Assembly: GCA_020402865.1 (NCBI GenBank)
Contig: JADBYT010000009.1
Location: 1-64,000, forward strand
Direction of reading: 5' to 3'
Source of the DNA: Bacteroidota bacterium
GTDB lineage: Bacteria; Bacteroidota; Bacteroidia; Palsa-965
Length of the DNA: 64,000 bases
Below are positions 7,951-16,984 of this stretch, in pieces. Each line of letters opens with the position of its first letter. The first letter of the stretch is position 1. The notes beneath the pieces are model-generated. The model was not told the origin of the DNA. It saw nothing but the letters and a program-made list of their open reading frames with translations, and ran no database searches. The position numbers and the translations under genes were made by a program.

Positions 7951-9519
7951 TTATCGACTGATAACCAATTTGGCTGAGCGGGGTTGTCTATTACCATCAG
8001 ATAGTTTAAGTAAATAGACACCCTCTGGAAGCATACTTGTATTTAGTGTCAGGCTATTTGTTCCTGAGTGCATTTGTGATTGAAGTAAAAGCTGCCCTGT
8101 CGCCGCATAAATTTCAACCATTACATCACCCGAAAAACGGCCAGATACATTCACAAGGTCTGTGGCCGGATTGGGATACACCTCAAACCCGGTCTGCAAT
8201 GTTTCATCAATTGAAACAAGTGAACAGTTATTGATTACATTGGCTGATGCTGTTTGTACCTGAAAAGACGAATTTTCGACCACCGGACTGTAGGCTGAAA
8301 TTACCAATGCTTGCGGCAATGGATTGGCCATCCCGGCCGAAACGATTGTAAAATCAGCCGTAGCCTGGGCACATCCGTCGGACGGGAAATTGAAACCAAT
8401 CATCGGTTTGGTTTTAATAAACCTTGTTTTTTGCGTTTGCGGACTTGCAGCAGATATACCTGACAGGTAGATTCCACCGTCGGCTGCAGCAAAAAAATCG
8501 AATGCCGTAAACGATGACGAGTTTGTAAACTGCAAACCATTGGTAAGAGAAGGCCCTGCAGACCAGCTGCAGAGCATGGTTCCGCCGCCCGACATTTCGT
8601 GAAGTGAAACATAACCTCCGCCAAGCCACAGTAAATCAGTCCCCCACGAGGTTGCCGCAATTGATGCCTCATTTACTGCCGTAACATTACCAGTACTGTC
8701 TAATTCCACCAAACGTGTCCAGGTCTGATAATCGCAACCAAGTATGGCTTTGGGCCGGTGGTTTGCATCAGTCACAAAATCGGTAATATTTCCGGTAAGC
8801 GTATAGTTGTACTTTAATGAGCGGGTAACAACTCCGGCAGAATCGAAAGTAATTAGATGCGTATTTCCATTAATATTACTTGAAGCACCAATATGTACGC
8901 CACCGGCCGCAGCCTTACGCATTTGTACAACTACCATTGGGGGGGCCAGACCGGGACTTTTCCCCCAAAGTAAATTCCCTGAAGCCGAAAAGCGAAACAA
9001 AATCATAGCTTCCGTGCTGGGATTTTGCGACACGTTAATATCAGCTAAAGCAAGGAAAATACTTCCGTCTGTAGCTTCAACTACTTTAGAGTAAGCCACA
9101 AACACATCGCTGAGCATGCTGCCTGTTGAATAGAGTCTTTCCCAAAGTAAAGTTCCCTGACTGGTTATGCGAATAAGGCCTGAAGTCTGTGTGTTATTGA
9201 GCGCCGAAAATGCAATAATGAGATCTCCGTTTGATGCTTCTGTTACATCGTTGGCACTGCAACTGGATACACTTTGATTCAGGTACTCTTTTTGCCAGAC
9301 AAAATCCCCATCTTCATCATACCTGATTACTGAAAATGCATTCGGAACATTTACGTTACCCGAAAATACAGATACAAGATCGCCGTTGGCGCATTGAACT
9401 GTTTTACGTAATGCGGGAGCATTGCTTAGTAATGTGCTTTTATCGAAACTGAGAAGTTGTGCATTTGCTGTTAGTGAGAAAAGAAGTAAAAAAACGATGA
9501 ATGTTTGCCTTGTATTCAT
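7951..9519 (-). CDS. Secreted T9SS cargo protein, paralogue of the gene at 6011
   Basis: This 522-residue protein has a signal peptide (MNTRQTFIVFLLLFSLTANAQ) and a body that lines up motif by motif with the 6011 protein: SFDKSTLLSNAP, VQCANGDLVSVFSG, EASNGDLIIAFSA, EATDGSIFLALAD, RFSASGNLLWGKS, GGVHIGAS. A type A sorting domain closes it (GFEVYPNPATDLVNVSGRFS ... MLPEGVYLLKLSDG ... AKLVISR). It is predicted to be exported by the Sec system and then the T9SS. The repeated G-D/G-S blade motifs suggest a beta-propeller surface protein. The ligand is unknown. Confidence 0.88.
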   Translation of the reverse strand: MNTRQTFIVFLLLFSLTANAQLLSFDKSTLLSNAPALRKTVQCANGDLVSVFSGNVNVPNAFSVIRYDEDGDFVWQKEYLNQSVSSCSANDVTEASNGDLIIAFSALNNTQTSGLIRITSQGTLLWERLYSTGSMLSDVFVAYSKVVEATDGSIFLALADINVSQNPSTEAMILFRFSASGNLLWGKSPGLAPPMVVVQMRKAAAGGVHIGASSNINGNTHLITFDSAGVVTRSLKYNYTLTGNITDFVTDANHRPKAILGCDYQTWTRLVELDSTGNVTAVNEASIAATSWGTDLLWLGGGYVSLHEMSGGGTMLCSWSAGPSLTNGLQFTNSSSFTAFDFFAAADGGIYLSGISAASPQTQKTRFIKTKPMIGFNFPSDGCAQATADFTIVSAGMANPLPQALVISAYSPVVENSSFQVQTASANVINNCSLVSIDETLQTGFEVYPNPATDLVNVSGRFSGDVMVEIYAATGQLLLQSQMHSGTNSLTLNTSMLPEGVYLLKLSDGNRQPRSAKLVISR

Positions 9520-9819
9520 AACTGAGTTTTTTTCAATGATAACGCAAAAGGGTGGTTTTGCTACGGTTTCTTTAGTATCTGAAAAAAACGTTAGATTGTG
9601 CAGACAAGCGTTTCATAAGGAAATCGGAAGTGAGATGCATTATCGAAGAAAATCATTAGATGGATAAAACTAAACTTTAACTGGAAAAGACCACATAAAA
9701 GATCGAACCGTTGATTATGATATAAGTCTGGTATCATCGACAAAACAGGTATTTACAAAAAAAATCATTTATGATTAAACCTTCTTCCACCAGCTGCGTC
9801 AAAATACAAAACAGCCACT
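9520..9819. other. Divergent intergenic region
   Basis: These 300 bases separate the leftward cargo gene from the rightward secreted-protein gene at 9820. I see no RNA gene, no clear TAnnTTTG box and no repeat. An open frame entering from the cargo gene's antisense strand has no protein-like features. Confidence 0.5.
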
Positions 9820-10788
9820 ATGCGTTACCTTCTCTTCCTCCTGCTGCTCACTCCGTCCGTGGTTAAAGCACAAAGCAACGATGCTGATTCACTCGGATTG
9901 CCGGGCGACAATTTTGATCTCTACGGTGTACTTGAGCTTTTCAAAAAAGCCGAAAGCATTTCTGCTTTTGAAGAAGCCATCAACAAACAAAGCAACGAAG
10001 TAAACAACCTCGATCTTGATGAAGACGGGAATGTGGACTATGTGCAGGTGGTTGACAACATGAGCAAAGACACGCATGCACTTGTGCTTCGTGTGGCGGT
10101 GAGTGAAACGGAAACGCAGGATATAGCCGTAATAGGTATTGAGAAAAGCGGCGAAAACAATGCCGTGCTTCAGATTGTGGGCGATGAGGAGCTTTACGGT
10201 AAAGATTATATTCTTGAACCGGCCGATGAGGTGGAAGAAAAATCAGGTCGCGGGCCGGCGGCTTATTCGCCAAACGGTATGGCCCGTGCGCCCATTGTAA
10301 TTGTGAATGTGTGGTACTGGCCTGGCGTGCGTTACATGTATGCGCCGGGCTATGTGGTGTGGCGTTCGCCGTGGCGCTGGCGTGCTTATCCGGTGTGGTG
10401 GTCGCCGTGGCATCCGGTTGCCTGGCGTGTGCACCATGCGCGCGTGGTTCGCTACCGGCATGTGTATTGCCGCCGGGTAACCGTTTACCGTGTACATCAC
10501 GCGCGTCGCGTATATAGTCCGCACCGGGCTGCTGCCCCCAGCGTACAACGCCGCACAGCTGCCCGCCGCGCCAACAATCCGGCACAGGTGCAGCGCAGCC
10601 AGCAAACGCAACGCAACCAGCCTGCTGCACAAAATACACAGCGTAATACACAAACAAAGCAAAACAAGCAGGCCGTAAAAGCACAAAACCGCCCGGCCGC
10701 CAAGGCACAAACTGCGCCACGCAATAAGGCCGGAAAGGCTGGCGGCGGCCGCGCACAATCTAAACCTGCGGGTACACGGCCACGATAA
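9820..10788 (+). CDS. Secreted protein with an aromatic/basic mid-region and a Gln/Ala/Arg tail
   Basis: This 322-residue protein has a signal peptide (MRYLLFLLLLTPSVVKAQ). Residues about 40-140 form an ordinary acidic domain with an EF-hand- or dockerin-like loop (LDEDGNVDYVQVVDN) and a beta-rich stretch (ALVLRVAVSETETQDIAVIG). Residues about 160-230 are extremely rich in Trp, Tyr, His and Arg (YVVWRSPWRWRAYPVWWSPW). The last 90 residues are low-complexity Ala/Gln/Asn/Arg. The protein is therefore acidic in front and very basic behind. I do not recognise a named family. Binding to polyanions (cell-surface polysaccharide or nucleic acid) by the tail is a guess from composition only. A strong terminator follows. 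Confidence 0.8.
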   Translation: MRYLLFLLLLTPSVVKAQSNDADSLGLPGDNFDLYGVLELFKKAESISAFEEAINKQSNEVNNLDLDEDGNVDYVQVVDNMSKDTHALVLRVAVSETETQDIAVIGIEKSGENNAVLQIVGDEELYGKDYILEPADEVEEKSGRGPAAYSPNGMARAPIVIVNVWYWPGVRYMYAPGYVVWRSPWRWRAYPVWWSPWHPVAWRVHHARVVRYRHVYCRRVTVYRVHHARRVYSPHRAAAPSVQRRTAARRANNPAQVQRSQQTQRNQPAAQNTQRNTQTKQNKQAVKAQNRPAAKAQTAPRNKAGKAGGGRAQSKPAGTRPR

Positions 10789-10807
10789 TGTTCCGTCACC
10801 ATGTAAA

Positions 10808-10845
10808 CTAAAACCGCCCGGATGTATATGTCCGGGCGGTTTTAG
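10808..10845. terminator. Strong bidirectional terminator
   Basis: CTAAAACCGCCCGGA (10808-10822) pairs perfectly with TCCGGGCGGTTTTAG (10831-10845) around an 8-base loop. It lies between the converging genes ending at 10788 and 10859. Confidence 0.92.
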
Positions 10846-10858
10846 TATGGTGTTATGT

Positions 10859-13306
10859 TCAGTTATAAGTGGCTTTAAGCCTTGCCCGCTGCCAGTCGTT
10901 CCAGCCCGGGCCAAATATATAATCGCTTATTGTGCGGCGGTTTGAGGCCTGTTCGTAGTAATATTTCATAGCAGCAATACACGGCCCGGCCAAACGTGTG
11001 TTGCTGCTGAAACCGGCCTGCACCAAGTTTTTCATTAGTGCTTCGTCGAAATAGTTTAACCGTTTCAGCGCATTGGCAGCGTTTACCCGTGTACGGAATT
11101 CGTACGACACGCTGGTAAGATTAACAAGCTGCTTAAAAGCCTCAGGTGTGGCATTGAAACGCGCCTGCACTTCGAGCCTTTTCACGAGCACGTTCCGGCC
11201 CGACGTACCTTCCACACCATCTGTGGCTTTAAGGTAGTTTGCCGTGTTGGCCGGGTACTCAAAGCTGAGCTTGTCGAGCGCCATTTCCACCACCTGATAC
11301 GAACGTGCAGTAAGCAGCTTTTCGAAATCAGGCAGCAGGTCTTTGGAAATTGAAGTGGTGAAGTTAAGCACGGCTTTCTGCACATTGGCATCGCCGCTCT
11401 TAATCGCATCGCGCACCATAGCTTGTGAAGCCGGATCAGGATCATTGGCCAGCTGGCTCAACACTTCCGAACGACAAAAGTGATAATTGTCTTTGGAAAA
11501 AACATTCAGCAACACTTCGCGGCGCTGTGTAAGCGGAAATTCACGCAAAGCCATCAACGCAGCATGCCGGTCGAGCAGCCCTTCGGCATTAAGCGCCTGA
11601 TTTTTCAGCCAATCAAACGGTTTGCGGAATGTTACCTTCTTCATCACCTCGCTGTTCGGATCAAAAAGCACATACGCCACTTTTTTTGCGGAAGTGTTGG
11701 CAATGTCAACCGTTTCGGTTTTACGGCTTATCCATTTCTCCACACGCTCTTTGCTTCCATCGGTATAATGCACTTCAAACCAAATAGGCATGCTGAACAG
11801 GCCGGTGGTTTGGTTTTGCGGCTGCACCTGCTCTACCGTAAAACGGGTCACTGCTCCGGCTGAGCCTTTTAGTTCTTCCGCATTCACTTCATACCACGGC
11901 TCTCCTCCTCTGTAAATCCACTGATCCCAGAACCAGTCGAGCGACATGCCTGTGGTTTCGTTAAACGCCACCAGCAAATCGTGCGAATCGACATTGGCAT
12001 ACGGATGTTTTTTGAGGTAATGCTGTATGGCCCGGTTATATACTTCGCGCCCGCCCACCACATTCTTCAGCATATTGAGCACAAACGCACCTTTCGGGTA
12101 ATGCCGCACCGAACCGCTCTGGCTGTGCGCCACCGGCAGGTTGTTCAGCTTGGTTTCATTCAGCGAATTGTTAATGGCATCGTACCGCTGCACATCAAAA
12201 TAATTTTTGCCATACACTTCGCGCTCAAAAAGCATGTTGTAATAGGTGGCAAAACTTTCCTGCAGCCAGTGGTGCGCATCGCTTCGGGCGGTTACATAAT
12301 CGCCAAACCACTGGTGCGCCAGTTCGTGTGCATTTACGCCTACATACGCGCGGTCTAGTTCGGCACGTTCATCCACAAACAGAAAATCGCCAAACACGGT
12401 GGCCGTGGTGTTTTCCATGGCACCATACATAAATTCCTGCACCGGAATCTGCGAGTAACTTTCCCAGGGGTAAGGCACACCGGTTTCGGTTTCAAAAAAA
12501 TCCATCATCTCCGCACTGTATCTGTATGTTGCATCTACGCGGTCTTTCCATTCGGGATAGTAATACAGATTAATCGGCACACCCGATTTCGATTTGGTTT
12601 GTTTGATGTCGTAAATACCAATACCCAGCATCACCAGATAAGGTGCATGCGGCTTGTTCATACGGTAGTGCCAGGTGCGCGTGCCGTCTTTGTTCAGTTT
12701 CTCACTTTTCTTCACACCGTTCGACAATACTTTATATTCACCACCGAAAGTCACAATCATTTCGGTAGTGAGTTTATCATTCATCTCGTCGTAAAACGGA
12801 ATCCAGTTTCGGTTGTCGATGCCTTGTCCCTGGCTCCAGATCTGTTTGCGGCAAATATTGGCCGGATCGTTCCAGCCAATAAAATAGAGGCCTTTTTGCG
12901 GATTGGCTTCATACACCACCGTAAGGCTGTCGGTTTCGCCGTAAGGCAATGAGCGGCCTGTATGTATCCACATGCCCTGCTTTTCGCTGCGCCAGGTAGC
13001 CGGTTTTCCGTTTACCGTTACACTGCTTACGCGTATGCCCGGCCCGTCGAGCCAAACCGAATCTACTTTGGGGCGCAGCGGTGTGAAACGGTGTGTGACT
13101 TTGCCTTTCACCAAACCCTGCGCAGGTTCAAATGTAAGTTCAAGCCGCATGTGCTGAAAATCCACAAACCGTTCGCGCGGGGCCCAGGCCTCATCGTTCA
13201 GATAAGCGCGAATGCCATCGCTGCCTTCACCGTTTCCAACCGGCTGAGCCCATGCCTGCAGGTTCAGGAAACAGACACCTGCCCAGAGTATCAACTTCGT
13301 TTTCAT
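10859..13306 (-). CDS. M1 family metallopeptidase (aminopeptidase N type)
   Basis: This 815-residue protein has a signal peptide (MKTKLILWAGVCFLNLQAWAQ), so it acts in the periplasm or outside. It carries the M1 hallmarks in order: the exopeptidase motif GAMEN (residues 295-299), the zinc site HELAH (327-331) and the distal zinc ligand Glu350 (WLQESFATYY). A C-terminal helical HEAT-like region follows (residues about 600-815), as in DUF3458/ERAP-like M1 enzymes. It removes N-terminal residues from peptides. It lies upstream of lysA on the same strand but is separated from it by about 100 bases, so co-transcription is possible though not shown. Confidence 0.93.
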   Translation of the reverse strand: MKTKLILWAGVCFLNLQAWAQPVGNGEGSDGIRAYLNDEAWAPRERFVDFQHMRLELTFEPAQGLVKGKVTHRFTPLRPKVDSVWLDGPGIRVSSVTVNGKPATWRSEKQGMWIHTGRSLPYGETDSLTVVYEANPQKGLYFIGWNDPANICRKQIWSQGQGIDNRNWIPFYDEMNDKLTTEMIVTFGGEYKVLSNGVKKSEKLNKDGTRTWHYRMNKPHAPYLVMLGIGIYDIKQTKSKSGVPINLYYYPEWKDRVDATYRYSAEMMDFFETETGVPYPWESYSQIPVQEFMYGAMENTTATVFGDFLFVDERAELDRAYVGVNAHELAHQWFGDYVTARSDAHHWLQESFATYYNMLFEREVYGKNYFDVQRYDAINNSLNETKLNNLPVAHSQSGSVRHYPKGAFVLNMLKNVVGGREVYNRAIQHYLKKHPYANVDSHDLLVAFNETTGMSLDWFWDQWIYRGGEPWYEVNAEELKGSAGAVTRFTVEQVQPQNQTTGLFSMPIWFEVHYTDGSKERVEKWISRKTETVDIANTSAKKVAYVLFDPNSEVMKKVTFRKPFDWLKNQALNAEGLLDRHAALMALREFPLTQRREVLLNVFSKDNYHFCRSEVLSQLANDPDPASQAMVRDAIKSGDANVQKAVLNFTTSISKDLLPDFEKLLTARSYQVVEMALDKLSFEYPANTANYLKATDGVEGTSGRNVLVKRLEVQARFNATPEAFKQLVNLTSVSYEFRTRVNAANALKRLNYFDEALMKNLVQAGFSSNTRLAGPCIAAMKYYYEQASNRRTISDYIFGPGWNDWQRARLKATYN

Positions 13307-13405
13307 GGAAGCAAGTTTAACCAGAATACCTCAGCACGCCCAGCTATTTCGACACAACCGGGCAAAGCAACAGATGAACCCGTTTCTGCTATGGATAAAC
13401 GGCTC

Positions 13406-14593
13406 TTACGACTTAAAAAGCTCGCTGCTGAACACCGCATTACCCCGCTGCCGCAAATTATAATTGCTCACCATCACTTCGCCGTAGGCTCCGGCCGTGC
13501 GCAACGCCACCAGATCGCCGCGTTTGAGTTCGGGCAGTTCAAGCGCCTTCGCAAAACAGTCGGTTGATTCGCACACCGGCCCCACCACATCATACTTCTG
13601 CACCTCACCCGCAGAAGGTGATAGCACATCAATGCGGTGATAAGCCTGATACAACGCCGGGCGTATCAGCTCCGTCATACCGGCATCCAGCACGGCAAAA
13701 TTGGTCTGCAACCCTTTCTTCACATACAGCACACGGCTAATCAGCGAACCGCATTGCGCAATGATGGAACGCCCCAGCTCAAAATGAATTTGCTGACCGG
13801 CACGACGTTCAATAAACTTTGCGAATATTTCAAAGTACGCGGCAAAATCAGCTACCGGCTCGGAATCAGGCTCGTAGTAATTTACACCAAGCCCTCCGCC
13901 CAGATTAAGGTGCGGCAGCGGCAATTCGTACAACGCGAAAAGCTGCTGCAGGCGGTTCACTTTTGTACACAAGGCACGGAACACATTCAAATCGGTAATC
14001 TGTGAACCGATGTGTACATGCAGCCCCATACACTGCACGTGCGGGTGTTGCTTAAACAGAGCTATCACCTCGCCTATTTCGTGCAGGCCAATGCCAAATT
14101 TATTTTCTTCCAGTCCGGTAGTAATGTAGTGGTGTGTGCGTGCATCCACGTTAGGATTTACGCGCAGCGCCACGCGCACAGTTTTTCCGGCATCAGCAGC
14201 CAGCGCGGCAATTACTTCAAGTTCCTGCAGCGATTCGCAGTTGAAGCAGAATATGTCGTGGTGCAGCGCCAGTTTTATTTCGGCATCGGTTTTTCCCACA
14301 CCGGCAAATACAATTTGTGAAGGTGCAAAACCGCAGTCAATGGCACGCTGCACTTCGTTGCCGCTCACACAGTCGGCCCCAAGTCCGGCCTGGCGTATCA
14401 GTTGCAGCAATTCAGGATGGGCATTGGCTTTCAACGCATAGTGTACGTGAAAGTCGTGTGCACCTGCAGCCTTAGTAAGCACATCAAGCGTATGGCGCAG
14501 CAGTTGCGTATCGTAATAGTAAAACGGCGTGGCAAGCGTATCGAAGTGCGAAAGCAGCTTTGCCTTGTTGGTGGTAAACGCAGTGCTGCTCAT
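13406..14593 (-). CDS. lysA: Diaminopimelate decarboxylase
   Basis: This 395-residue PLP enzyme of the alanine-racemase fold makes lysine from meso-diaminopimelate in the cytoplasm. PLP-binding Lys55 sits in HYALKANAHP. The glycine loop GGGLGVNYYEPDSEP and the ELGRSI segment are present. The active-site motif GPVCESTD supplies the catalytic cysteine from the partner subunit. The length matches bacterial LysA. Its ATG overlaps the stop of the aspartokinase gene by four bases, so first-step and last-step enzymes of the pathway are translationally coupled. Confidence 0.94.
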   Translation of the reverse strand: MSSTAFTTNKAKLLSHFDTLATPFYYYDTQLLRHTLDVLTKAAGAHDFHVHYALKANAHPELLQLIRQAGLGADCVSGNEVQRAIDCGFAPSQIVFAGVGKTDAEIKLALHHDIFCFNCESLQELEVIAALAADAGKTVRVALRVNPNVDARTHHYITTGLEENKFGIGLHEIGEVIALFKQHPHVQCMGLHVHIGSQITDLNVFRALCTKVNRLQQLFALYELPLPHLNLGGGLGVNYYEPDSEPVADFAAYFEIFAKFIERRAGQQIHFELGRSIIAQCGSLISRVLYVKKGLQTNFAVLDAGMTELIRPALYQAYHRIDVLSPSAGEVQKYDVVGPVCESTDCFAKALELPELKRGDLVALRTAGAYGEVMVSNYNLRQRGNAVFSSELFKS

Positions 14594-15924
14594 TGTATGC
14601 CGCGTGTTAAAAATTCGTCGGCAAAAAGACCTTCGTTCAGCGCCAGCAGCGTGTCGTTTTTGCGCTGCGTGTCCACCAGCACCGAAATATTATGTTCGCT
14701 TCCGCCGTAAGAAATCATGCGTATCGGAATTGTGCGCAGCGCGGCAAACACGCGCGATGCATAGCCGTGTGTATCAGCACCAAACGAGCCTACAATGCAC
14801 ACAATGCTCTGGTTGCGGTCAACCGTTACTTCGCCAAACTCGCGGAGTTCTTCTTCTATTTCGCTCAGGTGTGTATTGTCGTCAATTGTAAGCGACACGG
14901 CTACTTCCGAGGTGGTAATTAAATCAATCGGTGTGCGGTAGCGTTCAAACACTTCAAACACGGCACGCAGAAAACCGTAGGCCAGCAGCATGCGTCCGGA
15001 GCGTATGTTTATAGCCGTAATGCCATCTTTGGCGGCCACAGCTGTAATGCGGTCGCCTTGCAGAGCGCCGCTTATGCATGTGCCTTTGGCATCGGGCTGC
15101 ATGGTATTGAGCAGGCGCACGGGCACATTGGCTTTTTGTGCAGGCAGCACGCAGGTAGGGTGCAGAATTTTTGCGCCAAAATAGGCCAGCTCAGCGGCTT
15201 CGTCAAACGAGAGTTCATGCACCGGAAAGGTATGCGGTACAATGCGCGGATCGTTGTTGTGCATGCCGTCAATATCGGTCCATATCTGCACTTCGCGTGC
15301 GCCAATGGCGGCTCCGGCCAGCGTGGCGGTGTAGTCGCTGCCGCCTCGTTTCAGGTTGTCTATATTGCCTTTACTGTTGCGGCAAATGTAGCCTTGTGTA
15401 ATAAACAGGTTTACGCCGGAATGTTTTGCCAATTGCTGTTTCAGGTGTTCGGCTATATAGCGCATGTCGGGCTCTTCCTTGTCGTCGAGCCGCATAAATT
15501 CCAGCGCCGGAAGCAGGGCCGACTGTATGCCGCTTTCTTCAAGGAAAAATTGCACTAATCCGGTGCTCAGCAGTTCGCCGGTGGCCAGCACTTCTTTTTC
15601 TTCGGCCGCAGTAAAAAGGTCGGCGGCCAGGTTGCGCAGGCGGTTAAAATGCGCTTCAATAAATTCGTGGCCCGGTTTTCGGTTTTTCTCCAGCAGTTCG
15701 TCGGTTACCGCATGGTAACGCGTTTCCATTTCATCAATAAGCGTGGCCGCTTCCGCTTGGTTTCCCACAAGGAGTTCGGCCGAAATAGCCACCAGCTGAT
15801 TAGTGGTTCCGGACATGGCCGAGAGTACCACCAGATTAGGTTCGGCCACGGTAATCAGCGGCACCAGTGCACGCATACGGGCTGCGCTTCCCACTGAGGT
15901 GCCTCCGAATTTTTGAACAAGCAT
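14590..15924 (-). CDS. lysC: Aspartate kinase
   Basis: This 444-residue protein begins with the nucleotide-binding signature KFGGTSVGS. It has KRGGSDYTATLAGAAIGA and WTDIDGMHNNDPRIV of the amino-acid kinase fold. From about residue 310 it has two ACT-type regulatory domains (ITAINIRSGRMLLAYGFL; STVEV-like strands ending SIVCIVGSFGADTHG). It phosphorylates aspartate at the head of the lysine/threonine/methionine pathway, and the ACT domains imply end-product inhibition. It is monofunctional, with no homoserine dehydrogenase domain. It heads a two-gene operon with lysA. A -7-like box CATCTTTG (15964-15957, minus strand) is about 33 bases upstream. Confidence 0.94.
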   Translation of the reverse strand: MLVQKFGGTSVGSAARMRALVPLITVAEPNLVVLSAMSGTTNQLVAISAELLVGNQAEAATLIDEMETRYHAVTDELLEKNRKPGHEFIEAHFNRLRNLAADLFTAAEEKEVLATGELLSTGLVQFFLEESGIQSALLPALEFMRLDDKEEPDMRYIAEHLKQQLAKHSGVNLFITQGYICRNSKGNIDNLKRGGSDYTATLAGAAIGAREVQIWTDIDGMHNNDPRIVPHTFPVHELSFDEAAELAYFGAKILHPTCVLPAQKANVPVRLLNTMQPDAKGTCISGALQGDRITAVAAKDGITAINIRSGRMLLAYGFLRAVFEVFERYRTPIDLITTSEVAVSLTIDDNTHLSEIEEELREFGEVTVDRNQSIVCIVGSFGADTHGYASRVFAALRTIPIRMISYGGSEHNISVLVDTQRKNDTLLALNEGLFADEFLTRGIQ

Positions 15925-16225
15925 GTTAGTATTGCTTCATAGTAATGCAGGCGGTGCAAAGATGATCTTTTTTTCGGGAAGGTGAAAAAGTGGAAGTTGG
16001 AGCGAACCTGAGTGTGCAATAAAATTCCACCTGCCCGGGCTTTCCCTCCGGCCCGGCCGCAGAAAAAAAATCTGCGCCCGGTCCTCCGCTCAATCCCGGC
16101 TATATATTCCAATCTCCTGTGCAATAAAACACCTTCAATTCCCGTCACTTAACCAAACCCGGCAACCACCTGCCCGCCTTTCACTGCCAAGTGCACATTA
16201 AACACTAAAAATCCGGCCAAATACG
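15925..16225. other. Divergent region between lysC and gldF
   Basis: These 300 bases carry the promoters of two divergent operons. On the minus strand CATCTTTG (15964-15957) is a one-mismatch -7 box for lysC. The central part is C/G-rich (CCCGG and GGCCCGG runs at 16035-16090) without an obvious stem. No RNA gene was recognised. Confidence 0.5.
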
Positions 16226-16233
16226 TATTTTTG
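16226..16233 (+). promoter_or_regulatory. -7 box of the gldFG operon
   Basis: TATTTTTG matches TAnnTTTG. It lies 15 bases before the ATG at 16249, giving a very short leader. Confidence 0.6.
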
Positions 16234-16248
16234 GCAGCTCGCAACGCT

Positions 16249-16980
16249 ATGTATTCATTATTCGTCAAAGAAATACGCGCCTTTCTCAGTTCCCTTATCG
16301 GGTATATTGTTATTGTGGTGTTTCTGCTCGCCATCAGCCTGTTTATGTGGATTGTGCCGGGCGAAACCAATGTACTCGATATTGGCTACGCCGGGCTCGA
16401 CACACTCTTCAGCATTGCGCCCTGGGTGTTTCTGTTCCTCATCCCGGCCATTACCATGCGCTCCTTTGCCGACGAAAAGAAGTCGGGCACCATTGAACTC
16501 CTGCTTACCCGTCCGCTCACCGATATGCAGATTATTCTGGCCAAGTATTTTGCCGGACTGGTGCTGGTGTTGTTTTCACTGCTTCCCACGCTGGTTTATT
16601 TTTACAGTGTAGGTGAGTTGGGCTATCCTGAATGGAATCTCGACACGGGCGGTACGTGGGGCTCTTACATTGGTCTTTTACTGCTCGGCTCTTCGTTTGT
16701 GGCAATGGGCATTTTCAGTTCGTCGCTCACCGACAATCAGATTATTTCCTTTGTGCTGGCTTTTGTACTGAGTTTTTTCTGTTACGTAGGGCTTGAGCAG
16801 GTGAGTTCACTTTCACTATTTGGCGCGGCCGATACATTTATTGCATCGCTGGGCATCAATGCACATTACAATGCACTCAGCCGCGGCGTTATCGACACGC
16901 GCGATGTGGTGTATTTCCTGAGCTTCAATTTCCTTTTCCTCTTATGTACACGCACCGTGCTCGAAAGCCGGAAATGGTAA
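16249..16980 (+). CDS. gldF: Gliding-motility ABC transporter permease GldF
   Basis: This 243-residue membrane protein has about six helices and the ABC-2 permease pattern of GldF. It starts MYSLFVKEIRAFLSSLIGY and contains MRSFADEKKSGTIELLLTRP and LIGLLLLGSSFVAMG-type segments. GldF and GldG form an inner-membrane ABC transporter with the ATPase GldA, which is not in this window. The transporter is tied to gliding and T9SS biology in Flavobacterium, but its substrate is unknown. The ATG at 16249 is preferred to an upstream TTG because TATTTTTG (16226) overlaps that region. GldG follows after four bases. Confidence 0.9.
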   Translation: MYSLFVKEIRAFLSSLIGYIVIVVFLLAISLFMWIVPGETNVLDIGYAGLDTLFSIAPWVFLFLIPAITMRSFADEKKSGTIELLLTRPLTDMQIILAKYFAGLVLVLFSLLPTLVYFYSVGELGYPEWNLDTGGTWGSYIGLLLLGSSFVAMGIFSSSLTDNQIISFVLAFVLSFFCYVGLEQVSSLSLFGAADTFIASLGINAHYNALSRGVIDTRDVVYFLSFNFLFLLCTRTVLESRKW

Positions 16981-16984
16981 AGCC

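Noticed and set aside
9422-9667. Open frame crossing the start of the 7951 cargo gene
   Set aside because: It overlaps a real N-terminus antisense, has no recognisable domain and no promoter.
9980-10756. Antisense open frame of 258 codons opposite the Trp/Arg/His-rich gene
   Set aside because: It is a composition shadow of the GC-rich aromatic block, and the sense gene has a signal peptide and a terminator.
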